A stretch of DNA of 64,000 bases from Lawsonibacter sp. (GCA_022791995.1 JAAWAD010000021.1:62001-126000); one strand, 5' to 3'; counted from the stretch's first letter, positions 46,893 to 56,796 are shown. Numbers and translations: made by a program. The notes: a model not told the origin generated them from the letters alone.

Positions 46893-48212
46893 TCATGGCT
46901 CCAGCCGGCCCAGGTCCCGGGGGAAAAGGCTGGCACTGCGCACGTTGTCCAGACCGCACAGCCGGGCAGTGAGCCGCTCCAGGCCGATGCCCAGGCCGCC
47001 ATGGGGCGGCAGACCATGCTTGTGGGCCATCAAATAGCTGGTAAATTCCTCCGGGTCCATGCCCCTGGAGCGCATCTTGTCTACCTGTTCCTGGTAGTCA
47101 TGGATCCGTTGGCCGCCGGTGGTCACCTCCATTCCCCGGAACAGCAAGTCAAAGGACAGGGTAAATCTGGGATCGCCGGGGTCGTCCATGGCATAAAAGG
47201 GACGCTTTTTGCTGGGATAGTGGGTGACAAAGACAAAGTCCGCCCCATACTCCTCTTGAAAATAACGGCCAATGTTGTGCTCCTCCTCGGGCTCCAGGTC
47301 ATAGGGGTCTCGAATGGGGTGGCCGTACTTCTCCGAGGCCAGCCGCTTGGCCTCGTCAAAGCGGACGGCAGGAATCTGGTCTGTCTTTGGCAGACTTACC
47401 TTCAGGCGCTGCAAATCCTCGGCGTACCGGGTCTGCAGCAGCTCCATGGCATACCGCAAAAAGCCGGTCTCCAGCGCCATCAAATCCTCAAAGGTATCCA
47501 GGTAGCCCATCTCAAGGTCCATAGAGGTATACTCGTTCAGGTGGCGGGGGGTGTTGTGCTTCTCCGCCCGGAACACAGGGGCCACCTCAAAAACCCGGGG
47601 GAAAACCCCCATCATGGTCTGCTTGTAGAACTGGGGGGACTGTGCCAAAAACGCCTTCCGCCCAAAGTAGTCCAGACGGAAGATGTTACTGCCCCCCTCC
47701 GCCCCGGCGTGGACAATCTTGGGGGTGTGGATCTCGGTGAAGCCCTCCCCGGTCAGGTACTCCCGAAAGGCCCTGGAGAACCCCTCCTGGAGCTTGAAGA
47801 CGGCACGCCGCTGGAGGCTGCGCAGCACCACAGGCCGCAGGGACAGCTCGATGTCCATGTTCAGGTTCAGCCTCCAGCTGGAAACCGGCACCGGCAGAGG
47901 GGCGGCGGGCCGGGACAGGAGCTCAATGTGCTCCAGATGCAGCTCCCGGCCCCCGGGAGCCCGTGCCTCCGCCTGCACCGCCCCGGTGACTGCGGCGGTA
48001 CACTCCTCGGTCAGTTCCTCGGGCAGAAGCCGAGGAGAGCAGACAACCTGAAGCAGGCCGTCTCCCAGACGCAGGGTAAAAAAGCTGACGCCTCCCAGCT
48101 CCCGCAGGGTATGAACCGCCCCCTTTATGCAGACAGTCTGGCCGTCCAGCTCGCCGGAAAAAATTTCCTGGCAGAGGACAGGCCGTTTGGCGTACTCTGT
48201 GATAAATTTCAT
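46893..48212 (-). CDS. aspS: Aspartate--tRNA ligase, archaeal-type (short, likely non-discriminating)
   Basis: ~440 aa class II aaRS without the bacterial GAD insertion; FTEIHTPKIVHAGAEGGSNIFRLDYFGRKAFLAQSPQFYKQ, GLGIGLERL. Confidence 0.88.
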   Translation of the reverse strand: MKFITEYAKRPVLCQEIFSGELDGQTVCIKGAVHTLRELGGVSFFTLRLGDGLLQVVCSPRLLPEELTEECTAAVTGAVQAEARAPGGRELHLEHIELLSRPAAPLPVPVSSWRLNLNMDIELSLRPVVLRSLQRRAVFKLQEGFSRAFREYLTGEGFTEIHTPKIVHAGAEGGSNIFRLDYFGRKAFLAQSPQFYKQTMMGVFPRVFEVAPVFRAEKHNTPRHLNEYTSMDLEMGYLDTFEDLMALETGFLRYAMELLQTRYAEDLQRLKVSLPKTDQIPAVRFDEAKRLASEKYGHPIRDPYDLEPEEEHNIGRYFQEEYGADFVFVTHYPSKKRPFYAMDDPGDPRFTLSFDLLFRGMEVTTGGQRIHDYQEQVDKMRSRGMDPEEFTSYLMAHKHGLPPHGGLGIGLERLTARLCGLDNVRSASLFPRDLGRLEP

Positions 48213-48247
48213 GGGACCTCTTCCTTTCTTGATACGGCCCGAAATAC

Positions 48248-48530
48248 AAAAAGTCCCGGGTCGTATCTGCAAAATACGACCCGGGACGAAATCATCCGTT
48301 TCATGATTCCGCGGTACCACCCGCGTTGCCCCTCCAACAAGGGGCCTCTTTCGAGCCCTGGTAACGGTGGGAGGCCGGACAGCCCTCAGCCCCTGCCGGG
48401 GATCGAACCGTCAGCTCAGAAGTGTTGCGCAGCCCTGTCTCTCCCAACCAGGCTTTCAGCACGGTGGCCCGGTCTCTCTGTTGGATGCCGTAGGGTGCGG
48501 TCCTCATCAACGCTTTTTCCATATGGATAC
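48248..48530 (-). ncRNA. T-box riboswitch leader of aspS-gatCAB
   Basis: Minus strand GCGGGTGGTACCGCGG (plus 48310..48324), followed by terminator GTCCCGGGTCGTAT/ATACGACCCGGGAC-TTTTT (48253..48287) and preceded by a stem I-like region with AAC ACTTCTGAGCTG. Confidence 0.9.
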
Positions 48531-48534
48531 ACTG

Positions 48535-48563
48535 ATTATACGCCGCCAGCTCTCCTCTGTCAA
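48535..48563 (-). promoter_or_regulatory. Sigma-A-type promoter of the T-box operon
   Basis: Minus strand TTGACA - 17 nt - TATAAT. Confidence 0.85.
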
Positions 48564-48621
48564 GAAAATTTTTTACCAATGTTCTTCCGTGTCAAAACTC
48601 GCCCCGACCAAACAGGGGGAA

Positions 48622-48651
48622 TTGACACAGGACCACAGGGGACGATATAAT
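48622..48651 (+). promoter_or_regulatory. Sigma-A-type promoter
   Basis: TTGACA - 18 nt - TATAAT upstream of YdeI-like gene. Confidence 0.75.
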
Positions 48652-48726
48652 AAAAAAGCCTGGAACCAGAGGCGATGCAGGCGCTCTGCCCACCGCTGGC
48701 AGGGCAGACGAGGGGAGGCAAACAAA

Positions 48727-49287
48727 ATGAGCGACATGTTGGAATTTTCCAACCGGGAAGAATTCAGAAGCTGGCTTTCTGAGCACTGCCTATCCTGCGC
48801 CGGCGTCTGGCTCCTGTTCGGCAAGGCTGGCGGACCGAAGACCATCCAGGCGGGAGAAGCTCTGGAGGAGGCTCTCTGCTTTGGGTGGATTGACGGACAG
48901 ATGCAGCGCATTGACAACAAAACCTATCGAAAATATTTTTCGATGCGCCGGGCCCAGAGTAAATGGTCGGAAAAAAATAAGGCGCTGGCCCAAATCCTGG
49001 AGGCCCGGGGGCTTATGACGGACTTCGGCAGGCAGAAAATTGAGGAGGCCAAGCAAAACGGCCAGTGGCTCGCCCCGCAGCCCCCGGCAATCACTGAGGA
49101 GCAGATTGCTTGCCTGTCCACACTGCTGGAGGGGCATGAGCCCGCCTGCGCCAACTTCCTGGCCATGCCCTTGTCGGTGAAGAAAACCTACACACGGGCG
49201 TATTTCGACGCAAAAACAGATGCTGGGCGGGAGAATCGGCTGGCCTGGATGGTGGAGCGGCTCCACAAAAACTTGAAGCCCATGTAA
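48727..49287 (+). CDS. YdeI/OmpD-associated family protein
   Basis: FSNREEFRSWLSEH..GVWLLFGKAG, EALCFGWIDGQMQRIDNKTYRKYFSMRRAQSKWSEKN. Confidence 0.85.
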   Translation: MSDMLEFSNREEFRSWLSEHCLSCAGVWLLFGKAGGPKTIQAGEALEEALCFGWIDGQMQRIDNKTYRKYFSMRRAQSKWSEKNKALAQILEARGLMTDFGRQKIEEAKQNGQWLAPQPPAITEEQIACLSTLLEGHEPACANFLAMPLSVKKTYTRAYFDAKTDAGRENRLAWMVERLHKNLKPM

Positions 49288-49360
49288 CCGCCGCTCCCCA
49301 GGAAGGCGGCGTGCGGCCTACATGATTTCAGAGGATTGATCTTGTTGGAGGGCACATGCC

Positions 49361-50284
49361 ATGTATATGAAAAATCCCGAATATTTTCTCACCATCATCA
49401 AGGAGCAGAGCATCTCTAAGGCGGCGGAGCGGCTGTACCTCTCCCAGCCCTACCTGAGCCAGTATCTGGCCAAGCTGGAGGCCAACCTGGGGGTTCAGCT
49501 GCTGGACCGATCCCATACGCCCCTGAAGCTCACCCCGGCGGGGGACCTCTTTCATGCCTATCTGGAGCGGCAGAGCTTTCTGGACCGGCAGCTGACCTGC
49601 GATCTGCGGGACCTCCAGGACAGGAAGCGACCGATGCTTCATATTGGGGTCTCCACCTGGCGGGGCTCCACCCTTCTGCCTGACATTCTGCCCCTCTTTA
49701 CCCCCCAATACCCCGACGTTCAGGTGATCCTGCACGAGGCCCCGGTCCCGGAGCTGGAGGAACTGGCGGCAGACAATGTGGTGGACTTTTGTGTTATGTA
49801 TATCCCAAACGACCAGACCGAGCTGACCTATGAACAGATCATGCAGGAGCACGTCTTTCTGGTGGGACATCGGGACCATCCCCTGCTCCAGGGGCTGAAC
49901 AGTCCCTGGGATGCCCCCGTTTCCTTCCCCGACCTGCGGCTGCTGGAGCACGAACGGGTCATCATGCTGCCCCCCGACTGGCGACTGTCCAAGCTGCTGA
50001 AAAACACCTTCTCTATCTACAATGTGGAGCTGCAAAATGTGTTGATTACCACCAACAACACCACAGCCATCCATCTGGCTGCGGAAAATATGGGCTTTGC
50101 TTTCCTTCAAGAGAGCGGCATCTCCCGCACCCCCTACCTGGACCGGCTGGCCTGCTTCACTGTAGGAGAGCCCCCGCTCACCTGCCCCACGGCGGTAGTG
50201 TACAAGAAAAACGGGTTCCTCTCCCCCGCTGCCCGTACCTTTATTGACCTGACCCGGGCCTTCTACCGCCGCTTTGACCGGTAA
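49361..50284 (+). CDS. LysR-family transcriptional regulator
   Basis: FLTIIKEQSISKAAERLYLSQPYLSQYLAKLEANLGVQLLDRS. Confidence 0.92.
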   Translation: MYMKNPEYFLTIIKEQSISKAAERLYLSQPYLSQYLAKLEANLGVQLLDRSHTPLKLTPAGDLFHAYLERQSFLDRQLTCDLRDLQDRKRPMLHIGVSTWRGSTLLPDILPLFTPQYPDVQVILHEAPVPELEELAADNVVDFCVMYIPNDQTELTYEQIMQEHVFLVGHRDHPLLQGLNSPWDAPVSFPDLRLLEHERVIMLPPDWRLSKLLKNTFSIYNVELQNVLITTNNTTAIHLAAENMGFAFLQESGISRTPYLDRLACFTVGEPPLTCPTAVVYKKNGFLSPAARTFIDLTRAFYRRFDR

Positions 50285-50380
50285 AACACCCGACAGGCGG
50301 CAGCACCCGGAAGCAGTGGAAGCCCCTTTTTCAGCGGCAGGAGTTTTTGCGAAAATGCAAAAATTTTTCCCATTACCCCC

Positions 50381-50409
50381 TTGCATTTTTGGTCAGGATA
50401 CGCTATAAT
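50381..50409 (+). promoter_or_regulatory. Sigma-A-type promoter of the glycyl-radical-enzyme operon
   Basis: TTGCAT - 17 nt - TATAAT. Confidence 0.75.
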
Positions 50410-50485
50410 AAGGATGAAACTAGAATGCAGTCTAAGACGGATTCTAGTACAAGTTTAGCGGCATAGAATGAAGGGAGTGGTCCCC

Positions 50486-51406
50486 ATGCACAAGCCCTTG
50501 ATCTTCAATATTCAAAAGTACTCTGTCCACGACGGAGACGGTATCCGCACCACCGTCTTCTTTAAGGGCTGTCCCCTCTCCTGCCGGTGGTGCCACAACC
50601 CGGAGAGCCAGAAGTACCACCAGGACCTGCTTGTCCAGAAGAGCCGCTGCACCGGCTGCGGCGCCTGCGTCCCCGCTTGTCCTGAGAAGGCCATCTCCAT
50701 TGCGGGTCCCGACCACAAGGCCCAGATCAACCGGGATGCCTGCAAGCTGTGCGGCGCCTGTGCAGACGTCTGCCTCCACAACGCCCGGGAGATGGCCGGC
50801 AAAGAGTACGACCTCAAAGAGCTGGTGAAGCTGCTGGAAAAAGACCGGATGTTTTATGAGCAGTCCGGGGGCGGCGTTACCCTCTCTGGAGGCGAGGTGC
50901 TGGCCCAGGACATGGACTATATGGAGGAGCTGGTCCGGCGGCTGTACAACAAGGGGTACAGTGTAGACATCGACACCTGTGGCCACGTTCCCTATGCGCA
51001 TATCCAGCGAGTTCTCCCCTACACAGATACTTTTTTGTACGACATAAAGCTGATGGACCCGGAGGCCCACAAGGCGTACATGGGGGTGGATAACCACCTG
51101 ATTCTGGAAAACCTGAAGCGTCTCAGCCAGGATGGCGGAAAAATCAACATCCGCCTGCCTTTGATTGCAGGAGTCAATGCCACCGACGCATATATTGAGA
51201 GCGTCATTCATTTTCTCCAGGAAAACCGGATCAACGTTTTCCGCGTCAACCTTCTGAAATACCACAACACCGGCAGCGGAAAGTATGAAAAGCTGGATCT
51301 GCCCTATGACAGCGACACCATGGGCGCGCCCGATGAGGCGTGGCTCAACCGGACCGTTGAGGTCTTCCGGCAGAACGGATTCTCAAATATTAAAATAGGA
51401 GGGTAA
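50486..51406 (+). CDS. Glycyl-radical enzyme activating protein (radical SAM)
   Basis: GDGIRTTVFFKGCPLSCRWCHNPESQ; ferredoxin-like CTGCGACVPACP and CKLCGACADVC insert. Confidence 0.92.
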   Translation: MHKPLIFNIQKYSVHDGDGIRTTVFFKGCPLSCRWCHNPESQKYHQDLLVQKSRCTGCGACVPACPEKAISIAGPDHKAQINRDACKLCGACADVCLHNAREMAGKEYDLKELVKLLEKDRMFYEQSGGGVTLSGGEVLAQDMDYMEELVRRLYNKGYSVDIDTCGHVPYAHIQRVLPYTDTFLYDIKLMDPEAHKAYMGVDNHLILENLKRLSQDGGKINIRLPLIAGVNATDAYIESVIHFLQENRINVFRVNLLKYHNTGSGKYEKLDLPYDSDTMGAPDEAWLNRTVEVFRQNGFSNIKIGG

Positions 51407-51410
51407 TACA

Positions 51411-53798
51411 ATGGCAATGGCAGAACTTGGTATGAACGACCGTATCAAAAAGCTCAGAAAGCTGAGCGTGGAGACCCAGCCCCGCATTTACATGGAGCGC
51501 GCCGTTCTGGAAACAGAGGCGTACCAGCTGTATGAGGGCAAGGTTTCCATCCCCGAGCTGCGTGCTCTGACGCTGAAGCACATCTTTGAGCATAAGACGC
51601 TCTACATCGGCGAGGGTGAACTGATTGTGGGCGAGAAGGGCGACTTCCCCCAGGCCGCTCCCAGCTTCCCCGAGCTGTGCTGCCACACAGTCGAGGATAT
51701 GCACAACATGAACGACCGTAAGGTGGTCAACTTCACCGTCACCCCCGAGGATATCAAGATCCAGGAGGAGCAGATCATCCCCTTCTGGAAGGACCGCACC
51801 ATGCGCAAAAAGATCTTGGACAGCATGACCGATGAGTGGCGTGACGCCTATGCCGCCGGCATCTTTACCGAGTTTATGGAGCAGCGCGGCCCCGGCCATA
51901 CGGTGGGCTCTGTGAAGATTTACGAGAAGGGCTATCTGGATTACCAAGAGGACATCAAGCAGGCTCTGGCCAACCTGGACTACATGAATGACCCCAAGGC
52001 CATTGACAAGCGCAACCAGCTCAATGCTATGAGCATCTGCTGCGACGCTATCATGATTCTGGGTGAGCGCTACGGCAAGCTGGCCCGGGAGATGGCGGAA
52101 ACCTGCACCGACGAGCAGCGGAAAAAGGAACTGCTCCAGATCGCCGCCAACTGTGACGTGGTCCCCGCCCACAAGCCCCAGACCTTCTATCAGGCCATCC
52201 AGACATACTGGTTCACACACCTGGCCGTCACCACCGAGCTGAACCCCTGGGACGCCTACTCCCCCGGCCACTTCGATCAGCACCTGGGCCCCTTCTATGA
52301 AAAGGACGTGGAGGACGGCACCCTCACCCGGGACCAGGCTCTGGAGCTGATGGAGTGCCTGTGGGTCAAGTTCTACAACCAGCCCGCACCGCCCAAGGTG
52401 GGCGTCACTCTGAAGGAGAGCGGCACCTATACCGATTTCGCCAACATCAACACTGGCGGTGTCACCCCCGACGGCGAGGACGGCGTAAACGAGGTCTCCT
52501 ATATTATCCTGGACTGCATGGATGAGATGAAACTGGTTCAGCCCAACTCCAACGTGCAGATCAGCCGAAAGAACCCCCGTAAGTTCCTGAAGCGCGCCTG
52601 CGAGGTCGCCCGGGAGGGCTGGGGCCAGCCCGCCTTCTACAACACCGAGGCCATCATTCAGGAGCTGATGAACGCCGGCAAGTCCCTGGAGGACGCCCGG
52701 AAGGGCGGTTGCTCCGGCTGCGTGGAGACTGGCGCCTTCGGCAACGAGGCCTATATTCTCCAGGGCTACTTCAACCTGCCCAAGATTCTGGAGATCACCC
52801 TGTACAACGGCGTGGATCCCATGACCGGCAAGCAGCTGGGTCCCCAGACCGGCGACGCCCGGAACTTCAAGACCTATGACGAGCTGTGGAACGCCTACCT
52901 CACCCAGATGAACTACTTCCTGGACATCAAGGTCCGGGGCTCCAACGTCATCGAGGCCCTGTATGCCAAGTACATGCCTGTCCCCTTCCTGTCTATCCTC
53001 ACCAACGACTGTATCGCCCGGGGCGAGGACTACAACGCCGGCGGTGCCCGGTACAACACCAGCGTGATCCAGGGCGTGGGCACTGGCACCATCACCGACT
53101 CCCTGTCCGCCATCAAGTACAATGTCTTCGACAACCAGAACTTCACCATCGCCGAGCTGATGGACGCTATGAACGCCAACTTTGAGGGCTATGACAAGAT
53201 CTACAGCTTGGTCCACGACAAGACCCCCAAATACGGCAACGACGACGACTATGCCGACAACCTGATGAAGCAGGTGTTCAACGCCTTCCTGGATAATGTG
53301 TGCGCCCGCCGCAACATGCGGGGCGGTAGCTACCGGGTGGATATGCTACCTACCACCTGCCACGTCTACTTCGGCGATGTGATGATTGCCAGCCCCAACG
53401 GCCGTCTGGCCCACAAGCCCGTGTCGGAGGGCATTTCCCCCGAGAAGGGTGCCGATACCAACGGCCCCACCGCCGTCATCAAGTCCTGTGCCAAGATGGA
53501 CCACCTGAAGACCGGCGGCACTCTGCTGAACCAGAAGTTCACCCCCGAGGTGCTGGCTGGCGAGCAGGGCTTAGATAACCTGGCTGACCTGATCCGCGCC
53601 TACTTCGACATGGATGGCCACCACATTCAGTTTAACGTGGTGGGCCGTGAAACCCTGCTGAAGGCCCAGCAGAATCCTGAGGAGTACCGTGACCTGATTG
53701 TCCGCGTGGCGGGCTACAGCGACTACTTCCGTAACCTGGATAAACCCCTTCAGGACGAGATTATTGACCGCACCGAGCAGGATTTCGGTTGCTGCTGA
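51411..53798 (+). CDS. Glycyl-radical enzyme, 4-hydroxyproline dehydratase (HypD)-like
   Basis: SGCVETG active-site Cys/Glu, C-terminal RVAGYSDYF glycyl radical motif; resembles remembered C. difficile HypD over its length. Confidence 0.8.
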   Translation: MAMAELGMNDRIKKLRKLSVETQPRIYMERAVLETEAYQLYEGKVSIPELRALTLKHIFEHKTLYIGEGELIVGEKGDFPQAAPSFPELCCHTVEDMHNMNDRKVVNFTVTPEDIKIQEEQIIPFWKDRTMRKKILDSMTDEWRDAYAAGIFTEFMEQRGPGHTVGSVKIYEKGYLDYQEDIKQALANLDYMNDPKAIDKRNQLNAMSICCDAIMILGERYGKLAREMAETCTDEQRKKELLQIAANCDVVPAHKPQTFYQAIQTYWFTHLAVTTELNPWDAYSPGHFDQHLGPFYEKDVEDGTLTRDQALELMECLWVKFYNQPAPPKVGVTLKESGTYTDFANINTGGVTPDGEDGVNEVSYIILDCMDEMKLVQPNSNVQISRKNPRKFLKRACEVAREGWGQPAFYNTEAIIQELMNAGKSLEDARKGGCSGCVETGAFGNEAYILQGYFNLPKILEITLYNGVDPMTGKQLGPQTGDARNFKTYDELWNAYLTQMNYFLDIKVRGSNVIEALYAKYMPVPFLSILTNDCIARGEDYNAGGARYNTSVIQGVGTGTITDSLSAIKYNVFDNQNFTIAELMDAMNANFEGYDKIYSLVHDKTPKYGNDDDYADNLMKQVFNAFLDNVCARRNMRGGSYRVDMLPTTCHVYFGDVMIASPNGRLAHKPVSEGISPEKGADTNGPTAVIKSCAKMDHLKTGGTLLNQKFTPEVLAGEQGLDNLADLIRAYFDMDGHHIQFNVVGRETLLKAQQNPEEYRDLIVRVAGYSDYFRNLDKPLQDEIIDRTEQDFGCC

Positions 53799-53809
53799 TT
53801 CCACAACAA

Positions 53810-53840
53810 TGCTCCCCCGCCAAGATGGCGGGGGAGCATT
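53810..53840 (+). terminator. Strong Rho-independent terminator
   Basis: atgctcccccgcc aaga tggcgggggagcat then ttttc. Confidence 0.85.
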
Positions 53841-53849
53841 TTCTTGTAT

Positions 53850-54665
53850 TTACGCAAGTAGCCAGTCCATCTCCAATTCCCAGGCCGCCAACTGGATATC
53901 CGGTTTCACTTTTTCTCCATGAAAATCGCTGCCTCCGGTGATGTGAAGGCCGTACCGCTCAGCCAACCGGAGGTAAAAGGCAGTTTGCTCCGGGGAGTGT
54001 CGTGGGTACCAGCACTCGATCCCTTCCAGGCCGTACTCCTTCAGCTGCCTGACCAGGGACTCTAGGTCTTCCTCCTCCAGACCAACCTGATAGGGGTGGG
54101 CCAGGGACGCCCGCCCGCCAGCCGTTCGGATTGCCTCCACGCAGGTTTGAGCGTCTGCCTTGAAGCGCTCAATACGCTGGTACTCCTCTGTATCCAGGTA
54201 GCGGTCGAAGGCCTCTCGGTTTGTGGAAACATAACCCCGGTGCACCATCACCTGGGCAAAGTGCGGGCGGCTGATGATATCCCCGCCAGCCGCCTCCTCC
54301 ACCTCTGCCAGAGAAATCTCCACCCCCTTTTCCCGAAGGAAGTCAATGATGCGATATTTCCTCTCGTCCCGGCCGGCCCGCATTTTTTCACACAGCTCTC
54401 TCAAACCGGGCGTTTCCTTGGAAAAACCGTACCCCAGAATATGAAGGTTCCGGTACTCCTTCGCCCCCAGCTCCACCCCTCGCAGGACAGTCAGCCCCAG
54501 CTTCTCTCCCGCCCGCTCGGCCTCCTCCAGTCCACTTAAAGTATCATGGTCGGTCAGAGCCAATACTTCAATCCCCCGTGCTTTGGCAAACTGTACCAAA
54601 GAAGCCGGAGCGTATTGCCCGTCAGAGGCGGTGCTGTGGGTATGAAGATCTGCCTTTTGAATCAT
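53850..54665 (-). CDS. PHP-domain phosphoesterase
   Basis: KADLHTHSTASDGQYAP, ALTDHDTLSGLEEA, SLAHPYQ, GGSDFHGEK. Confidence 0.9.
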   Translation of the reverse strand: MIQKADLHTHSTASDGQYAPASLVQFAKARGIEVLALTDHDTLSGLEEAERAGEKLGLTVLRGVELGAKEYRNLHILGYGFSKETPGLRELCEKMRAGRDERKYRIIDFLREKGVEISLAEVEEAAGGDIISRPHFAQVMVHRGYVSTNREAFDRYLDTEEYQRIERFKADAQTCVEAIRTAGGRASLAHPYQVGLEEEDLESLVRQLKEYGLEGIECWYPRHSPEQTAFYLRLAERYGLHITGGSDFHGEKVKPDIQLAAWELEMDWLLA

Positions 54666-54689
54666 AACAATTCCCTCCGTTTTTCATGA

Positions 54690-54722
54690 AAAAGCAGGGC
54701 GGGGTTCCCCTGCCCTGCTTTC
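54690..54722 (-). terminator. Terminator downstream of MCP gene
   Basis: aaagcagggc..gccctgcttt hairpin. Confidence 0.65.
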
Positions 54723-54819
54723 AAATCAAGTGCCAATTCTTTTTCGTATTCCTGTTCCGAGGGGACAGGACTCACAGAGGCATTTTTCCCAGAGGACCCC
54801 AAAAGCGAGTTGGGAAAAA

Positions 54820-56490
54820 TCAACTGGTAAGGCCGGCTTTTTCCCTCAGGCGGAACCGGCTGGTCTGGTCCTGCAACAGGCGAACCTGGCTGAACAGCTC
54901 GGTACTCACTGCCGCGGCCTCCTCGCTGCTGGCCGAGTTCATCTGAATAACCGAGGAAATCTGCCCAATCCCTTCTGTGACCTGGTGGATCGATTCGGCT
55001 TCTCCCTGCACCACCTCAGCGATATTGCCAATCTCATCGTTAGAAGCAGACACCAGCTGCATGGTCTTCTTCAGTGCCTCCGAGACCTCGCCCACAATCC
55101 GGCTGCCCCGGTCAGTGGCCTGAACAGAATTCTCAATCAGCTCCTTGGTGGCCTTGGCAGCCTGGTCGGACTGGGCCGCCAGGCTGCGAACCTCGTCCGC
55201 CACAACGGTGAAACCCTTTCCCGCTGTACCGGCCCGAGCAGCCTCCACGGCCGCATTCAGGGCAAGGATGTTGGTCTGGAATGCGATGTTTTCAATAGTG
55301 GCAATAATCTGCCCAATCTGCCGGGAGGTATTGCTGATGTCCTCCATGGCGGACACCATATCCTCCATCTGCTTGCCGCTGGCTGCAACCTGCTCCCCGG
55401 TCAGGATTGCCTGCTGCTGCGCGCCGGCGGCAACCTTCACGTTCTGCTGGGCACCCTTGGACAGATCGTCCAAAGTGGCGTACAGCTCCTGGACCGCGCT
55501 GGCCTGCTCAGTCGCCCCCTGGGCCAGCGCCTGTGAGCTGCTGGACAGCTGGTCTGCGTTCCCGGAGATACGATGCTCCACCTGGACAATCTGCGCCAGA
55601 GCAGAGGACATGGTGGATGTAAAGCTTTCCAGTGAGGTCTGGATGGACTGGAAGTCCCCGATAAAAGCGGTGGAGGTATGTACATCGAAGTTCCCCTGCG
55701 AGAGCTGGCCCATCATGCGGTTGATATCGCTTACGTAACTGCGGATCAGTTCCATGGACTGGTTCAGGGTCCTGGCCAGGTCTCCCAGTTCGTTCTCCGC
55801 ATGGTAGGGCAGATCCAACTCCAGATGTCCCTCCTGAAGGGGTCGGCTACTTTCTGTAATGTTGATAATCGGTTTGACCACCTGGCGGAGAACGTACTGA
55901 ATCAGGCTTGCCATACAGAACAGGGCCAGAGCCAGACAGACCGCCGAGATGATGCAGATGCTGGCAATAGTCTGCCGCATCTGGGTCTCGCTCTCCTCAC
56001 TCAGTGTGGTTCCACGGTCCACGACCTGGTCCAGATACCCCACCAGCGTGGTCAAGTTTGTCTGGATGGTGTTCTGGTAGTAGTCCTGTGCCTGGCCGGG
56101 ATTCGCCGCCAGCAGATTTAACACATAGGTAGCCGACTCATGCAGTTCCTTGTGCAGAGGCTCCAGCTTCTTATTGCGCAGATCCAGAACGGTGGAATCC
56201 TCCGTGCCTGCCTCTCCGTAAAGCCACTGCCCCAGTACACAGGTAGTGGGGTCAATGCTGCCGGTAAATTCTGTGCCGGCGTACAGGGCGTTGCTCAAAT
56301 TAGCCGACCATTTGTAGTGCGCAGATTCTGCCCGAAGGGCCCGGTCCAGCAGCGCGTTGGCCTGGGATGCGGCTGTCTGGCTGCTTTGAATACGGACAAT
56401 ACTGATTACAATCATCAGGCTGAACAGAAGGATGGAAACCAGCGCCGCAGCCACCCGGATCCCCACCATTTTCTTGATGCTTTTTCGCAT
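54820..56490 (-). CDS. Methyl-accepting chemotaxis protein
   Basis: N-terminal [49 protein letters not shown]. Confidence 0.95.
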   Translation of the reverse strand: MRKSIKKMVGIRVAAALVSILLFSLMIVISIVRIQSSQTAASQANALLDRALRAESAHYKWSANLSNALYAGTEFTGSIDPTTCVLGQWLYGEAGTEDSTVLDLRNKKLEPLHKELHESATYVLNLLAANPGQAQDYYQNTIQTNLTTLVGYLDQVVDRGTTLSEESETQMRQTIASICIISAVCLALALFCMASLIQYVLRQVVKPIINITESSRPLQEGHLELDLPYHAENELGDLARTLNQSMELIRSYVSDINRMMGQLSQGNFDVHTSTAFIGDFQSIQTSLESFTSTMSSALAQIVQVEHRISGNADQLSSSSQALAQGATEQASAVQELYATLDDLSKGAQQNVKVAAGAQQQAILTGEQVAASGKQMEDMVSAMEDISNTSRQIGQIIATIENIAFQTNILALNAAVEAARAGTAGKGFTVVADEVRSLAAQSDQAAKATKELIENSVQATDRGSRIVGEVSEALKKTMQLVSASNDEIGNIAEVVQGEAESIHQVTEGIGQISSVIQMNSASSEEAAAVSTELFSQVRLLQDQTSRFRLREKAGLTS

Positions 56491-56703
56491 AAACGCACGT
56501 CCTTTCTCTTCTCCATAATTGAACTGCCAATTCCACGCCTTCCACGTCCAAATCTTGGGTGCGCGCTTGATAAAATGGCTTCCCTCCATAACACTGGATG
56601 GTCCGCTTGCTGTCCGGCCGGCAGAAGGTCGTGGGAATGCAGGCGGCCTGCTCTTTCACAGGCAGGTCAGAGGACCAGTGGAGGTGCGCAGTCCTACTGA
56701 TAT

Positions 56704-56732
56704 AGTATACACCGCTCCGCAGAAATTTGCAA
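56704..56732 (-). promoter_or_regulatory. Promoter of MCP gene with ~200-nt leader
   Basis: Minus strand TTGCAA - 17 nt - TATACT. Confidence 0.6.
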
Positions 56733-56796
56733 CGGGAATTTTCCATTGTTCTCTTGAAAATCCCTGTAAGGTTTTTCCTGGGCTTTACACAAAGCC

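Noticed and set aside
48390-48412. tRNA T-arm-like sequence (minus strand GGTTCGATCCCCGGCAGGG)
   Set aside because: No acceptor, anticodon or D-arm around it; it lies inside the T-box leader and is best treated as part of that RNA or coincidence.
51390-53216. 608-aa ORF antisense to the glycyl-radical enzyme gene
   Set aside because: Composition is V/L/G/H-rich shadow translation of a strongly codon-biased, GC-rich gene; no domain motif, and the sense strand has clear family motifs.
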